A stretch of DNA of 64,000 bases. Origin: Mesostigma viride (Eukaryota > Streptophyta > Mesostigmatophyceae > Mesostigmatales > Mesostigmataceae). Positions 48,436 through 64,000 of this stretch are shown here, in pieces. Both the position numbers and the translations under genes were made by a program. Positions within the stretch are counted from its first letter, which is position 1; each line of letters begins with the position of its first letter. The stretch is from assembly GCA_009746045.1 (NCBI GenBank), contig RPFO01000629.1, positions 538,301 through 602,300 on the forward strand, written 5' to 3'. The notes beneath the pieces were generated by a model. That model saw only the letters and a program-made list of their open reading frames with translations. It did no database searches and was not told the DNA's origin.

Positions 48436-49833
48436 TCATTTTGGTATCGTCACCACAACTTCGACCGGCTCCGCAGTGTCCCCCGCTTGGTGAGTGCCGT
48501 TGGCATTAACCGGCGCCTCCCCATCATAACCGCCGACATCCCCTGGCAGCTCATCCTTGCCTGCCTCCGGTGGCAGGTCATCTTCCCCACCACTCTCGGC
48601 AATGGGTACGCCCGTGAAAGGCCTCTCGGTCAGCAGCGGCCTCGTGCTGCCCCCATTGGTGACAGAGCCCCCATTGCTCACTGATGACTCCTCGGGTTTC
48701 AGTTCCACGGGTGGTTCTATCACGGGCGGGGGCTTGCCGTTCACGTCGGCTGCCTTGGCATCCTTCTCCTTCTGCTTCTTGGCCTCCTTGACAAGCCCAC
48801 CCATGTAATTGGCCAGCGGTTGGCCCACAAATATCTGCACCAGTTGGCCCAGCACGCACGGCACCGCGAGCAGGCCCTGGTCCGTCGGGTTGGTGGTGAT
48901 GTAGTTGATTACTGTCACTGCAACCGGCGCGCTCTTCTGGCTGGTCGTGATAATCGTCGGGATGGCCTCCATAAGCGGCAGCCGCAGGGCGAACACGGCG
49001 GCCGTGTTGAAGATGAGGTAGATGAAGTGGACAATCAGGTCCATCGCGATCACGAGCAACATGGTGCCAAACTCGATACGGATCAGGGTCTCACGCGCAC
49101 CTGAAAGCGTCTGCCAGATGAGCATCGCAAGGTTGGTGTTGCTGATCAGCGACAACCGCACGCGGTTCGCCTTGACGAACTTCTGCACCGGCTTGCAGTA
49201 ATCCCGGAGCACCTTCCCAAGCAGCGTCGGCACGAAGTTGGAGAGAAGAAGTTTGACGAAAATGTCGGCAATGCTGATGTTTAGACCTTCCACACCGGCG
49301 CTCCCGCTGCTGGACAGCATGGCTTTCAGCCACAGCGGCACAAAAATAACGCCGCACACGTTGGTGACCACGGTGTTGAAGATCGCCAGGCCGACGTTAG
49401 CACCGGCAGATTGGGTAAGGGAAATGCCGACCCCAAGAGTTGTGGGCACGACTGTAAAAATGGTCATACCCGTAATAAAAACTTCAGGGTTCAAGTTAAG
49501 TCTCCGTACGGCAAATCCCAGCAGCGGCGTTATGCCGATGATGGACACAAATCCGAATAGAGTCCCTGCAATTGTTTTCCGAGTTAAGGCAGCCTTCAAC
49601 TCGTCCGTTCGAAGCGTCAACCCCGAAATGAAGAACACAATGCAGATATTAACAAACGTGACAATGTGCACATCCCTGACTGTGGGCTCTAAAACTTTTC
49701 GCCCCGGCAGTGGCCAGCACATGGCAATAATGAAGGCAACGAGAAAAGCAAACGGAAGGTAATTCCGGAGGACCCATGCCTGCAGCTTGCGCAGCAGAGC
49801 GACCGCCTTTGCTTCAAATCCTGTGTCTGCCAT
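48436..49833 (-). CDS. SBF/SLC10A7-like membrane transporter (bile acid:sodium symporter superfamily)
   Basis: An intact, intronless 465-residue protein. About ten hydrophobic segments lie between residues 22 and 345, among them YLPFAFLVAFIIAMCWPLPG, VNICIVFFISGLTL, PTTLGVGISLTQSAGANVGL, AIFNTVVTNVCGVIFVPLWL and SQKSAPVAVTVI. The PTTLGxGxxLTxxAGxN motif and the N-G-P pattern after it are typical of the SBF-like branch (animal SLC10A7, fungal Rch1, plant BASS4), whose members affect calcium homeostasis or carry organic anions; the substrate here cannot be read. A charged, Pro- and Glu-rich tail of about 115 residues follows the last membrane segment. No plastid transit peptide is obvious. It is the only unspliced host gene here and sits between retrotransposon clusters, so a retrocopy or transferred gene is possible. 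Confidence 0.85.
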   Translation of the reverse strand: MADTGFEAKAVALLRKLQAWVLRNYLPFAFLVAFIIAMCWPLPGRKVLEPTVRDVHIVTFVNICIVFFISGLTLRTDELKAALTRKTIAGTLFGFVSIIGITPLLGFAVRRLNLNPEVFITGMTIFTVVPTTLGVGISLTQSAGANVGLAIFNTVVTNVCGVIFVPLWLKAMLSSSGSAGVEGLNISIADIFVKLLLSNFVPTLLGKVLRDYCKPVQKFVKANRVRLSLISNTNLAMLIWQTLSGARETLIRIEFGTMLLVIAMDLIVHFIYLIFNTAAVFALRLPLMEAIPTIITTSQKSAPVAVTVINYITTNPTDQGLLAVPCVLGQLVQIFVGQPLANYMGGLVKEAKKQKEKDAKAADVNGKPPPVIEPPVELKPEESSVSNGGSVTNGGSTRPLLTERPFTGVPIAESGGEDDLPPEAGKDELPGDVGGYDGEAPVNANGTHQAGDTAEPVEVVVTIPK

Positions 49834-50499
49834 TTTGTCCTTGGCAGCACGCCCTTAATAATGTGAAAGCACACCATCGCCTTTGGGCGTGCATGGTGGA
49901 AGAGCTGTGCCGACAGACGCCATGGAAATCATTAATCTCAAGCCGATGAAAATCATCCTACACAGTTCAGTTCCGTTTCAGTTGTTTCCCACGCCGCACA
50001 TGGGCCGCAGAGAGTCTGTAGTGTCATCCTACACAGTACTACCTCGGCAATCCCGAGAGCTTGGATCTGACAAAATTACGCGCCTGCCAAAACCCGCCAA
50101 AAAATTCCTGCGAACGCGTGGCTCGTCCGGGTTGGCCGCGCCACGTTGTCTTCCCAAGGCACGTCTGATAACTCTGATTCGTCGATCTTGAGCCTTGAAG
50201 TGTGTCGGTTTGGAAAGGATCTCTCTTGTGGCGAATCAGAATCAAACAGGCCCGAGAGTCCGAGACTCTGACGAGGAATCTGCAAGACTGCAACTGGCCC
50301 AGGGAAGGCCCGAGGAATTAGAGAGGCACTCATGAATATATCCAACATATTAAAAACACTTTGTACAGTACCATATTAAAAACACGAAGTACTGTTTTAA
50401 CCACAAAGGCCTTGTTACACAACTGCAAGCCTTACATAGCTACATATGGTTGTCTCCTTGACATACTGTATGGGGTGGCCCGTGGCAATAACCCCGGCC
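49834..50499. other. Spacer upstream of the SBF-like gene
   Basis: No gene seen. The SBF-like promoter should lie at the left side. Near 50447 the minus strand carries CAAGGAGACAACCA, the start motif of repeat R, just before the retrotransposon LG begins. Confidence 0.4.
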
Positions 50500-52015
50500 C
50501 GTCGCAACACAGTACAGGCGCTCTTCGCTACTCGCCGACTGGTGGAGGAACTGCAACGCCTTCAGCCTGGTGAGTCCGTTTTGCACCTCGTGCTGGTGGA
50601 CTTCATCAAAGCCTTCGATTCGGTTTTCTGGCCTGCGCGGCTTTGGGACATCCTCGAGTTGTTCCGGATCCCCCGCCCCCTGATTGCTGTCATCCGCCAC
50701 CTGTATGAAGGGTCCACCACTTCGGTGCGCACTTCTTACGGGACCACGCCCCCATGCCCTTTACAGAAGGGTGTACACGTGGCAGGGCTGCGTGCTCTCG
50801 CCCTACCTGTTCATTATTGTTGTCGAATACGTAATGATTCAGGCGCGCAAGCGATTTGCCCGCATTGATCGTGGGCAGGGAACCGTTCCCTGCACTCACT
50901 GGCTCCTGGTGACCAGGAGTGCAGGTTGCTAACAAATTCTGGCATGGCGGTGCGGACACGGAGATTCGGCTGGCAGACATCATCTACGCAGACGACACCA
51001 CCCTCTTCGAGGACACTGAGCATGTGCAGACATGGCTTGACTGCCTGGCTCTCGAGGCCCGTGCAGTGGGGCTTGAGGTCAGCAAGAAGACAGAGGCCCT
51101 GGCGGTTGGGCTCACCAACCCACCGCCGCCCCTCTTTCTCCTAGACGGCTCTCGAGTCCTGTATCGGGACCGCGTTAAGCTGCTGGGCAGCCTGCTCCCC
51201 AGCTGCGAGGTTGATGTGGACCATCGCATCTCCCTCGCCTGGCACGCTTTACGCCAGTACCGGGCCCTGTGGCGCAAGCCCCTGGGCAAGATCGAGAAAC
51301 AGGACCTGTTCAAGGTCCTCGTCCTTCCTGTTCTCACGTATGGAGCCGAGACGTGGACCCTCACCGCCGACCTGGCCCGCAAGCTGGACGGCGCGGTCAC
51401 CAGCATGCTGCGATCCATTTACAGAGTAGGATATGCTGCCCATGTCCGCAATGAGGACCTGTACCAGGGCATGCCCTATATCACCAGCACCATTAAGCAA
51501 CGACGCCTGCAGCTAGTAGGGCACCTAGCTCGCACCAACCAGGTAGACACCTCACGTGGCCCCCCCGCAGGACTGCGACCAGCCCAGCCTGGCCGGCACC
51601 TCCTGACGTGGGCTGGGCCCAGTGATGTTAGACGCCGCACGGCCCGCACCTTCAAAGAACAGCTAGTAGAGGACATGGGGGGCCTAGGCCTCTCCGTGAT
51701 TTGGAAGAAGATGATGGACAAGGCCAAGTGGGCCCAGGTCATAGAGGACAACGAGCCCCCCCCAGTGGGGAAGCGCCCGCGTGTGCAATCTCGTGGGAGG
51801 CATGCCAGATAGCCCCCCTAGGGCAGCGTGCGGCTGCCTAGATAGATGTTGTAGTTAGAATGTTGTTAGGTAGATGTAGTATGTAGCCGATGTAGCTAGA
51901 TTAGACCGGTAGGACTGTTTGCACCCATCCATCCATCCATCCATCCATCCATCGGGGTTAATGCTCCGTGACTCCCCAACGCGAGCACGAGTCTAATTAA
52001 TTAATAAATTAATAA
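50500..52015 (+). pseudogene. 5'-truncated retrotransposon copy LG (family 2) with reverse transcriptase
   Basis: LHLVLVDFIKAFDSVFW and QGCVLSPYLFIIVVEYVM are palm motifs, followed after two frameshifts (near 50780 and 50910) by a frame of about 290 codons open to 51812. It holds DIIYADDTTLFEDTEHVQTW (YADD), LFKVLVLPVLTYGAETWTLT and QRRLQLVGHLARTNQVDTSR, and ends QSRGRHAR. It is clearly related to family 1 but distinct. The 3' UTR has TAGACCGGTAGGACTG, seven CCAT units, GACTCCCCAACGCGAGCACG and an AATTAATTAATAA tail. Confidence 0.85.
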
Positions 52016-52289
52016 CCCTGTCGGTACACCGGCGCGGGAATAAACTGAAGTCAACTCAACTCCATGCAGCCTGCCCTTGCGGCAGTGAGAGAAGCTAGGG
52101 CGCTCCGTCCGTCTCCCTTGTCTCGTTGATATTTATATTCGATAAGGTATATAGAGCAATGATGTATAGGAAAAGAAACTGAGCCGGATGGGGACGAAAA
52201 CCGCCACAGCAAGTAAAACGAGGCGGTTAGACACGACATATTCATGTTTGAGAATGCAGGGCTTGAACTCAGTGGGGACACCTTGACTT

Positions 52290-52560
52290 CCCGGTAGTTG
52301 GATGGCACCATCACCCGCATGTTACGTTCCATTTTCCGGGTCACATACTGCGAGCGCGTGCGACAGGAAGATTTATTTTTAGGCATGCCGCTCATCAGTG
52401 ATACTATCAAGCATGATCATAGACTTAGTCAACTGGCAGCCGGGGCAATTGGCCTGCACCAACCAGGTCATAGACACGTCCCGTGGCCCCTGTGCCGGGC
52501 TGCGGCCTGCTCAGCCTGGCCGTCACCTTCTCACGCGGAGAGGGCCGGCCAAAGCCACAT
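52290..52560 (+). pseudogene. Family-2 retrotransposon fragment
   Basis: LDGTITRMLRSIFRVTY, DLFLGMPLISDTIK and, after a frameshift, TNQVIDTSRGP then CAGLRPAQPGRHLLT align with the C-terminal part of copy LG. Both ends are truncated. The gap 52016-52289 has nothing recognisable. Confidence 0.75.
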
Positions 52561-52598
52561 GGGTGAAGTACGGCGAACACCGCCACTTGGCGGCGTTG

Positions 52599-53075
52599 TA
52601 TCAAGGAGACAACCAGCGCAGGCCAGAAATCGGGAGAATCCGAACCATGGTAGCTCGAGCCTGCCGTTATCTTGTCCGCGTGTTCGAGTCGTTCAGGATG
52701 ATGAAGATGAATGGTGATGGAAATGTGTAGCCGTGTGCATTGAAATTATGGCTGGCTTACGTGTAGAGCGACTAGATGACCTAGACGGCGGGGCCGGAAA
52801 CAACATGCTTGATCAGGGCGTGTGTTTCGAGCCTAACTGGCCGGGAGTGTCTAGTGGTGAGCACCATTGCTGCGATCGCTCTCCCACCATTTACGAGGAC
52901 ATACCCGCAAATGGAAAACCACTGAAAAGGTCTAGCTAGTCAGCCATTACGTTAGCCATGCCATGATTCCAAACGTCCAAGAACTGCACACGGTGCAAAG
53001 GCAAAAAGCCGGAGGACAGCACTTTCAAATGTGCGGCGGGAACCAAAAGCCCGCGCGTATGCCAGAAAACATCGT
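52599..53075 (+). repeat. Dispersed repeat R, copy R3
   Basis: Starts TATCAAGGAGACAACCAGCG and ends around AGCCCGCGCGTATGCCAG. It matches the reverse complement of 29770-30239 throughout. The 27-codon frame MVARACRYL...MNGDGNV is preserved. Confidence 0.75.
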
Positions 53076-53079
53076 GTTG

Positions 53080-53290
53080 CTGCAGCGGCGTTGTATGATG
53101 GGATGCCCCGTGTGTCTGATATTATTAGGCAGCGTAGACTACAGTTTGCCGGCCATCTAGAGCCCGTACTAATCAGGTTGATACAAATGAGGGCCCCGCT
53201 GGTTCCTTGCGGACTGGCCAGCCCGGGAGATATCTTCTTCCATGGTCAAGTCCTGCCAGGCCGGGTACGTTAGGCGACGCGGTGGCCAAC
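53080..53290 (+). pseudogene. Family-2 retrotransposon fragment
   Basis: LYDGMPRVSDIIRQRRLQFA followed by GHL corresponds to the GMPYITSTIKQRRLQLVGHL region of copy LG, continuing frameshifted through a TGQPGRYLLPW block. Confidence 0.7.
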
Positions 53291-53770
53291 ATTGGACATA
53301 CCACGACATACCTATGGTATTGCACAGTTGGTTGTATTGCACCCACAGTGTTGCGCCCCGGCACCATGCCGTGGAGAGAGCGCTCTGTGGCCTGCCCACC
53401 TGCAGCAGTGAGAGAAGCTAGGGCGCCCTCCCTCCTTCTCGCTGTGTATATAGGGTTGAAGGTTCCTTTACTCTGTATTGGCACCCATGTGACGCAGTCA
53501 CGTGCTTATTATTATACCACGATACGATTTTGGCTGATCGACCCATATAGACAACTATTAAGTTTACTAACCAGTATCAAGGAGACAACCAGTGTGCTTC
53601 GATCTCCGAATATTAGTATAAGCTCAAAGAACTCTTGCTCCCGTTGGGGAGTCGATAATGGCATTTGGTCTCGTTGCAGGAAGCAACAGTTTTCTTGCCA
53701 ATTACAACGGAACATGAGTGCATATTCCAGCGCATGATTGAGGGAGCACATGTATTCTGTCTTTATTGAA
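53291..53770. other. Spacer with an inverted family-2 tail
   Basis: TATCAAGGAGACAACCAG recurs at 53576. On the minus strand at about 53664-53630 CGACTCCCCAACGGGAGCAA is a family-2 stem-loop. No gene is visible. Confidence 0.5.
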
Positions 53771-56455
53771 TTAAGGGGACCGGACGGTTCTAACCACCCC
53801 AAAAGTGAACTCATGTAATAACATTGTAATTGCACATGATATGTCCAGATTTGAGTTTGGGGCATCAAAACAACATGTTTGGGCATGCATCCCCCCACCT
53901 GTAGGGTTCATGACCCCTGGCTATACACCGGATGCCAGCATAATACGCTAAACCATAGGGTCCATGGCACCTAGTGCCTAGGTGCATGGCAAGACCAAAT
54001 TCAATCAGCCATGATATTTTCTTTAAGTTCCCACTGTTTACAAAAAACCTGGCTAGTTGGGTCCCAAAAATGGTACTTCAAACTAGTAGATGATAAATTT
54101 TGACCTAAAAAGGGTCTTTTTTAGCACGTAAAAAAATAAATCAAATCAATAACACATGTTATATGGCCAGTGGGGATAAAATCAAATATTAGATGGTGGG
54201 AAATGTACACTGACAAATTTTCAGCTCAATCTGACCAGTATAACACATATATGATCATGGTTATAGCCCATTTCAGGACTTGGAAAAAACTGGAAAAACT
54301 GTCAATCAAGCACACTGTTGGCCCCCGTGTCATCACATGCTGCACAAAACCAGGGATCACCAGGCACGGTGGACAGCGTGAAACCCAAGCACAACATGTG
54401 GCCCCCATGGTCGCCCGGATCCTGGTTCGAACACAAGAGAAAGGGGTTCACCTTCTTGTGCTCTGCACCGCCACACACCGTGCAGAGCACACTGTCACTG
54501 GCTTCCCCCCCCCCTTCCTGCCCCGCCACGGGCTGCCCGTAGATGGCATAGCCACTGCCATGCTCATACTCCCCCCCGGCCATGTTATCCTTCCACTTGC
54601 CCCCCTGGGCCTCAGTTTTTTTCTTCTTGCGCAGCCTGCGCCAGTTTGGGTCCCTCTTCTTGGCCTGCTGGCGTGCCCTCTCCAGCTTGAGGGAGGCCAG
54701 CTGCTCCTCCACAGCCGGTGTGACCGTGATGCCCAACCACATACTACCATCCTCTGCACATATGGTACCTCCTATGTTCAAGGTTTGACGACGTTCTGAC
54801 AAGAACTGCCCAAGTTACAACCATTCCAAGACGGCCACCCATGTAGACACTACAAGGAAATTATAGTAACCATTCAGCCACACTAGCACCTCCTTCTTCA
54901 TCAAAGACATCTGCAAACTGACCAAAGCACACATGATTAACTCTTGCACGCTGACGGCAACGCATGCTCAACGTGGGGGGTCATTGCACATGACAACAAC
55001 TACTCAAGTTGATGGGTTTCCTATATGACCACCTGACAAGGCGCTAAGGACCACTCAGTAAGTTAGTAACCCCACAGTGCCACTTCATATGCCATCCAAC
55101 ATGCACCAAAACCACGCTGAGTATGTTTACAATGTACAAAGGGGTGGCCACGCACCTCATATGTGTTCATCATCCCTCCAGCATGGCCAGCCTTGTAAAT
55201 ATGTTCATAGCCTTGACGATGGTAGCCCTAACATGCCTAAGCAGCATTTCCTATGTTTCTCCCAGGTTAGAGTGTAAGGTTGATGCCAACCAAGCTAATC
55301 AGCTCAACAACACCTCCTTAACTGTCCTCCCCGGCATGGATGACAAACTGGGACTATGGAGGGCAAGGAACCAAGTAGGAACATGGTATATATAGCTTGC
55401 ATGCAGTCATGCATGTCAACCATGGTTGGCTCAGCACATTGTAGTCTTGTCACATCATCATAACAAAGGAAAGCTCAAACAACCATTGGTGCCAGCTATC
55501 TACATGCAGTCACACAAATGCAATATCTCCAACATCATCATCACTAAAACACTTCCATCCCTGCACGATAAAATGCAAAGAAACCATTGGCGGCCCTTCA
55601 GCGCATGAGCGCTGTGATGCCGCTGCGGCCTGCGAAGAGAGGGTGCGTCACTCTCAAACAACAAGAAGCGTCCATACGCACAACATCCTTGCCAGAACAC
55701 GTTTTATGAAATGCCTTATACCTTCCCGAAGAGCTATAGGCTGCGACTGAAGCGGCCCTGATCACGACATCAACGAAAACAATCTAAAGCTGCCAGGTAT
55801 TCGGCAACACAACGGCAAGCGACGGCAAGCTAGCTGGCGGAAACTGCCCAAAAAGAACGCAAAAAAAATCGAACGATGAGCTCATAGAAGAAGGCACTGA
55901 TAGCATATAACATTCGCGACAAATCTGTAACTCGCCCTCGTAAATCCCTCGCCCAGGCGCGCAATAACAGCCGTTATTCCATGGACAGGTCAGACACGCA
56001 CTGCGCAGGTCTGAACAATTACTTACCGATAATGGCCGAAAATCTGGCAAAAAGCACCAGCTCGGTTTAGAATTCGATGCAACCGATATTAATGCCTGCT
56101 TCACGGTCAGAACAACCCCCAAAACCGCGATTTTACAGCCGCTATCATGAATTCTATTTCATTCCGCGCGACCAAAAAATTCAGATTACCCCCCATGCCG
56201 ATGGCATAAAAAAACAACAGCGATATTGTAAACCAGCTGATTTCCGCCACAAACCAACATCATAAACTCATCGTCTTTTAGATTCGAGTAAAATTTTTGC
56301 ATTTCGCCTGCCCTAGGGTGGTAGTTTCGCCTGAACGCAGTCGCCATGGCCACTTCCGCAAGGGGTGCGCGCACCGTGCACGTGAAATTTATGACCTTCG
56401 GTACCGGCGCGAATTTTTTGGCGCCAAAAAATTCGGAACCGTCCGGTCCCCTTAA
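53771..56455 (-). mobile_element. TTAA element family A, copy A4 (2685 bp, reversed, carries a PHD-finger frame)
   Basis: Both termini read TTAAGGGGACCGGACGGTT inward, so the inverted repeat is about 19 bp and almost perfect, and TTAA is present at both ends. Read on the minus strand, 56380-55040 is a diverged version of the left and middle parts of A2 and A3. The 3' third differs from A2/A3 and includes the PHD-finger frame at 54802-54302. Confidence 0.75.
54302..54802 (-). CDS. PHD-finger-like protein fragment in TTAA element A4
   Basis: A 166-residue frame in the same relative position and orientation as the PHD frame of A2. A basic region (KKRDPNWRRLRKKKKTEAQG) precedes a PHD-like cluster: SVLCTVC, NPFLLCSNQD, GGHMLC and DPWFCAAC. 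The C-terminal half is a PHD finger by its FLLCS, H-x2-C and W-F-C-x2-C pattern, but the fourth ligand is not in its usual place. It may be the C terminus of a transposase or captured host sequence. No transposase core is visible upstream. Confidence 0.55.
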   Translation of the reverse strand: MSERRQTLNIGGTICAEDGSMWLGITVTPAVEEQLASLKLERARQQAKKRDPNWRRLRKKKKTEAQGGKWKDNMAGGEYEHGSGYAIYGQPVAGQEGGGEASDSVLCTVCGGAEHKKVNPFLLCSNQDPGDHGGHMLCLGFTLSTVPGDPWFCAACDDTGANSVLD

Positions 56456-56805
56456 TTAATTACACTCGTGCTCCCGTTGGGGAGTGACGGAGCATTCACC
56501 TCGATGGATGGATGGATGGATGGATGGATGGATGGATGGATGGATGGATGGATGGATGGATGGATGGATGGATGGATGGATGGATGGATGGATGGATGGA
56601 TGGATGGATGGATGGATGGATGGATGGATGGATGGATGGATGGATGGATGGATGGATGGATGGATGGATGGATGGATGGATGGATGGATGGATGGATGGA
56701 TGGATGGATGGATGGATGGATGGATGGATGGATGGATGGATGGATGGATGGATGGATGGATGGATGGATGGATGGATGGATGGATGGATGGATGGGTGGG
56801 TGGGT
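56456..56805 (-). repeat. Family-2 retrotransposon 3' end with an expanded (CCAT)n array
   Basis: On the minus strand: CCAT units (about 73, at 56503-56794), then CGAGGTGAATGCTCCGT, CACTCCCCAACGGGAGCACG and an AATTAATTAA tail. The same order with only seven CCAT units is seen in copy LG near 51930-51990. So the 290-bp array is an expansion of a short repeat inside the retrotransposon 3' UTR. Confidence 0.85.
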
Positions 56806-57161
56806 ACACGCAAATGTCTTTATTGAATGCTCAGGTGATGCGACGGCTTTCGGCAACACATGTGCGCGATAAGAATGGAAGTTGCCAACGCTCTGACAGG
56901 AAACAGCCACGCATGTCACGCTATCACACCATTAGACTTCCAGCCTCAAAAGACAGGGATGCCCGGCCACCGCTGAGGGAAATTATATTAACACGGGCAT
57001 GAGGCCACAATGCAACCCTCAAAATGTCTTGCCAACTGCAGACGCAGACTAACGCTAAATGAGAACAGCCATTGCTTTTCCAAGCCTGAAAGTCCCTCAC
57101 AGCTAGCCCCGTGGCCTCCCAGAGGCACGTGCAATGAACTAATTGCAGCCAGTGCAGATCC
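56806..57161. other. 3' flank of the prolyl-tRNA synthetase gene
   Basis: On the minus strand this follows the ProRS stop codon and is probably 3' UTR. No further gene or clear poly(A) signal was recognised. Confidence 0.4.

Positions 57162-64000
<6,839 letters not shown>

Noticed and set aside
54421..54435. GGTTCGA-type tRNA B box
   Set aside because: No matching A box or cloverleaf could be drawn around it.
56452..57002. Met-Asp-Gly-Trp and His-Pro-Ser-Ile repeat proteins
   Set aside because: They are translations of the GGAT array, which is a retrotransposon 3'-UTR microsatellite.

Overview
The window is nuclear DNA of a eukaryote, most likely a green alga. Three genes have phase-consistent GT-AG introns. 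The U2AF35 and prolyl-tRNA synthetase proteins look plant-like, the genic DNA is GC-rich, and the rest is full of non-LTR retrotransposon remains, TTAA-bounded elements and very long simple repeats. No bacterial operon, rRNA, tRNA or CRISPR array was seen. Species and clade are inferred.

Layout. 1-3830: two near-identical copies of a roughly 1.75 kb TTAA-bounded element. 4677-19009 (minus): a gene for a large SFI1/centrin-binding-repeat-like protein in three exons; its 9.3 kb intron holds an 8.1 kb array of a 9-bp unit. 21933-24472 (plus): a complete four-exon U2AF35 gene. 27579-33102: a long TTAA-bounded element carrying an intact retrotransposon ORF1, joined to a second TTAA element. 33181-47525: a graveyard of nested retrotransposon copies in both orientations, split by three DNA-element insertions (35691-37447, 40691-43339, 44095-46366) and a long CT repeat. 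48436-49833 (minus): an intact intronless SBF/SLC10A7-like transporter gene. 50500-56805: a second retrotransposon family, a dispersed repeat, another TTAA element and an expanded GGAT repeat. 57162-64000 (minus): the last eight exons of cytosolic-type prolyl-tRNA synthetase, with introns full of simple repeats; its 5' end lies outside the window.

The host genes are housekeeping functions (centrin-linked structure, splicing, transport, translation) and show no joint pathway. The mobile DNA is more informative. Two retrotransposon families share a 3'-terminal stem-loop with a CAAC loop, followed by AT-rich microsatellite tails. Those tails supply TTAA sites in which TTAA-bounded elements sit. 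Microsatellites inside retrotransposons have expanded into long arrays. Some TTAA elements carry a PHD-finger module, in one copy flanked by direct repeats. Introns contain very large repeat arrays and C-rich 3' splice tracts, and one ProRS intron carries a minisatellite that repeats a splice-donor-like junction.
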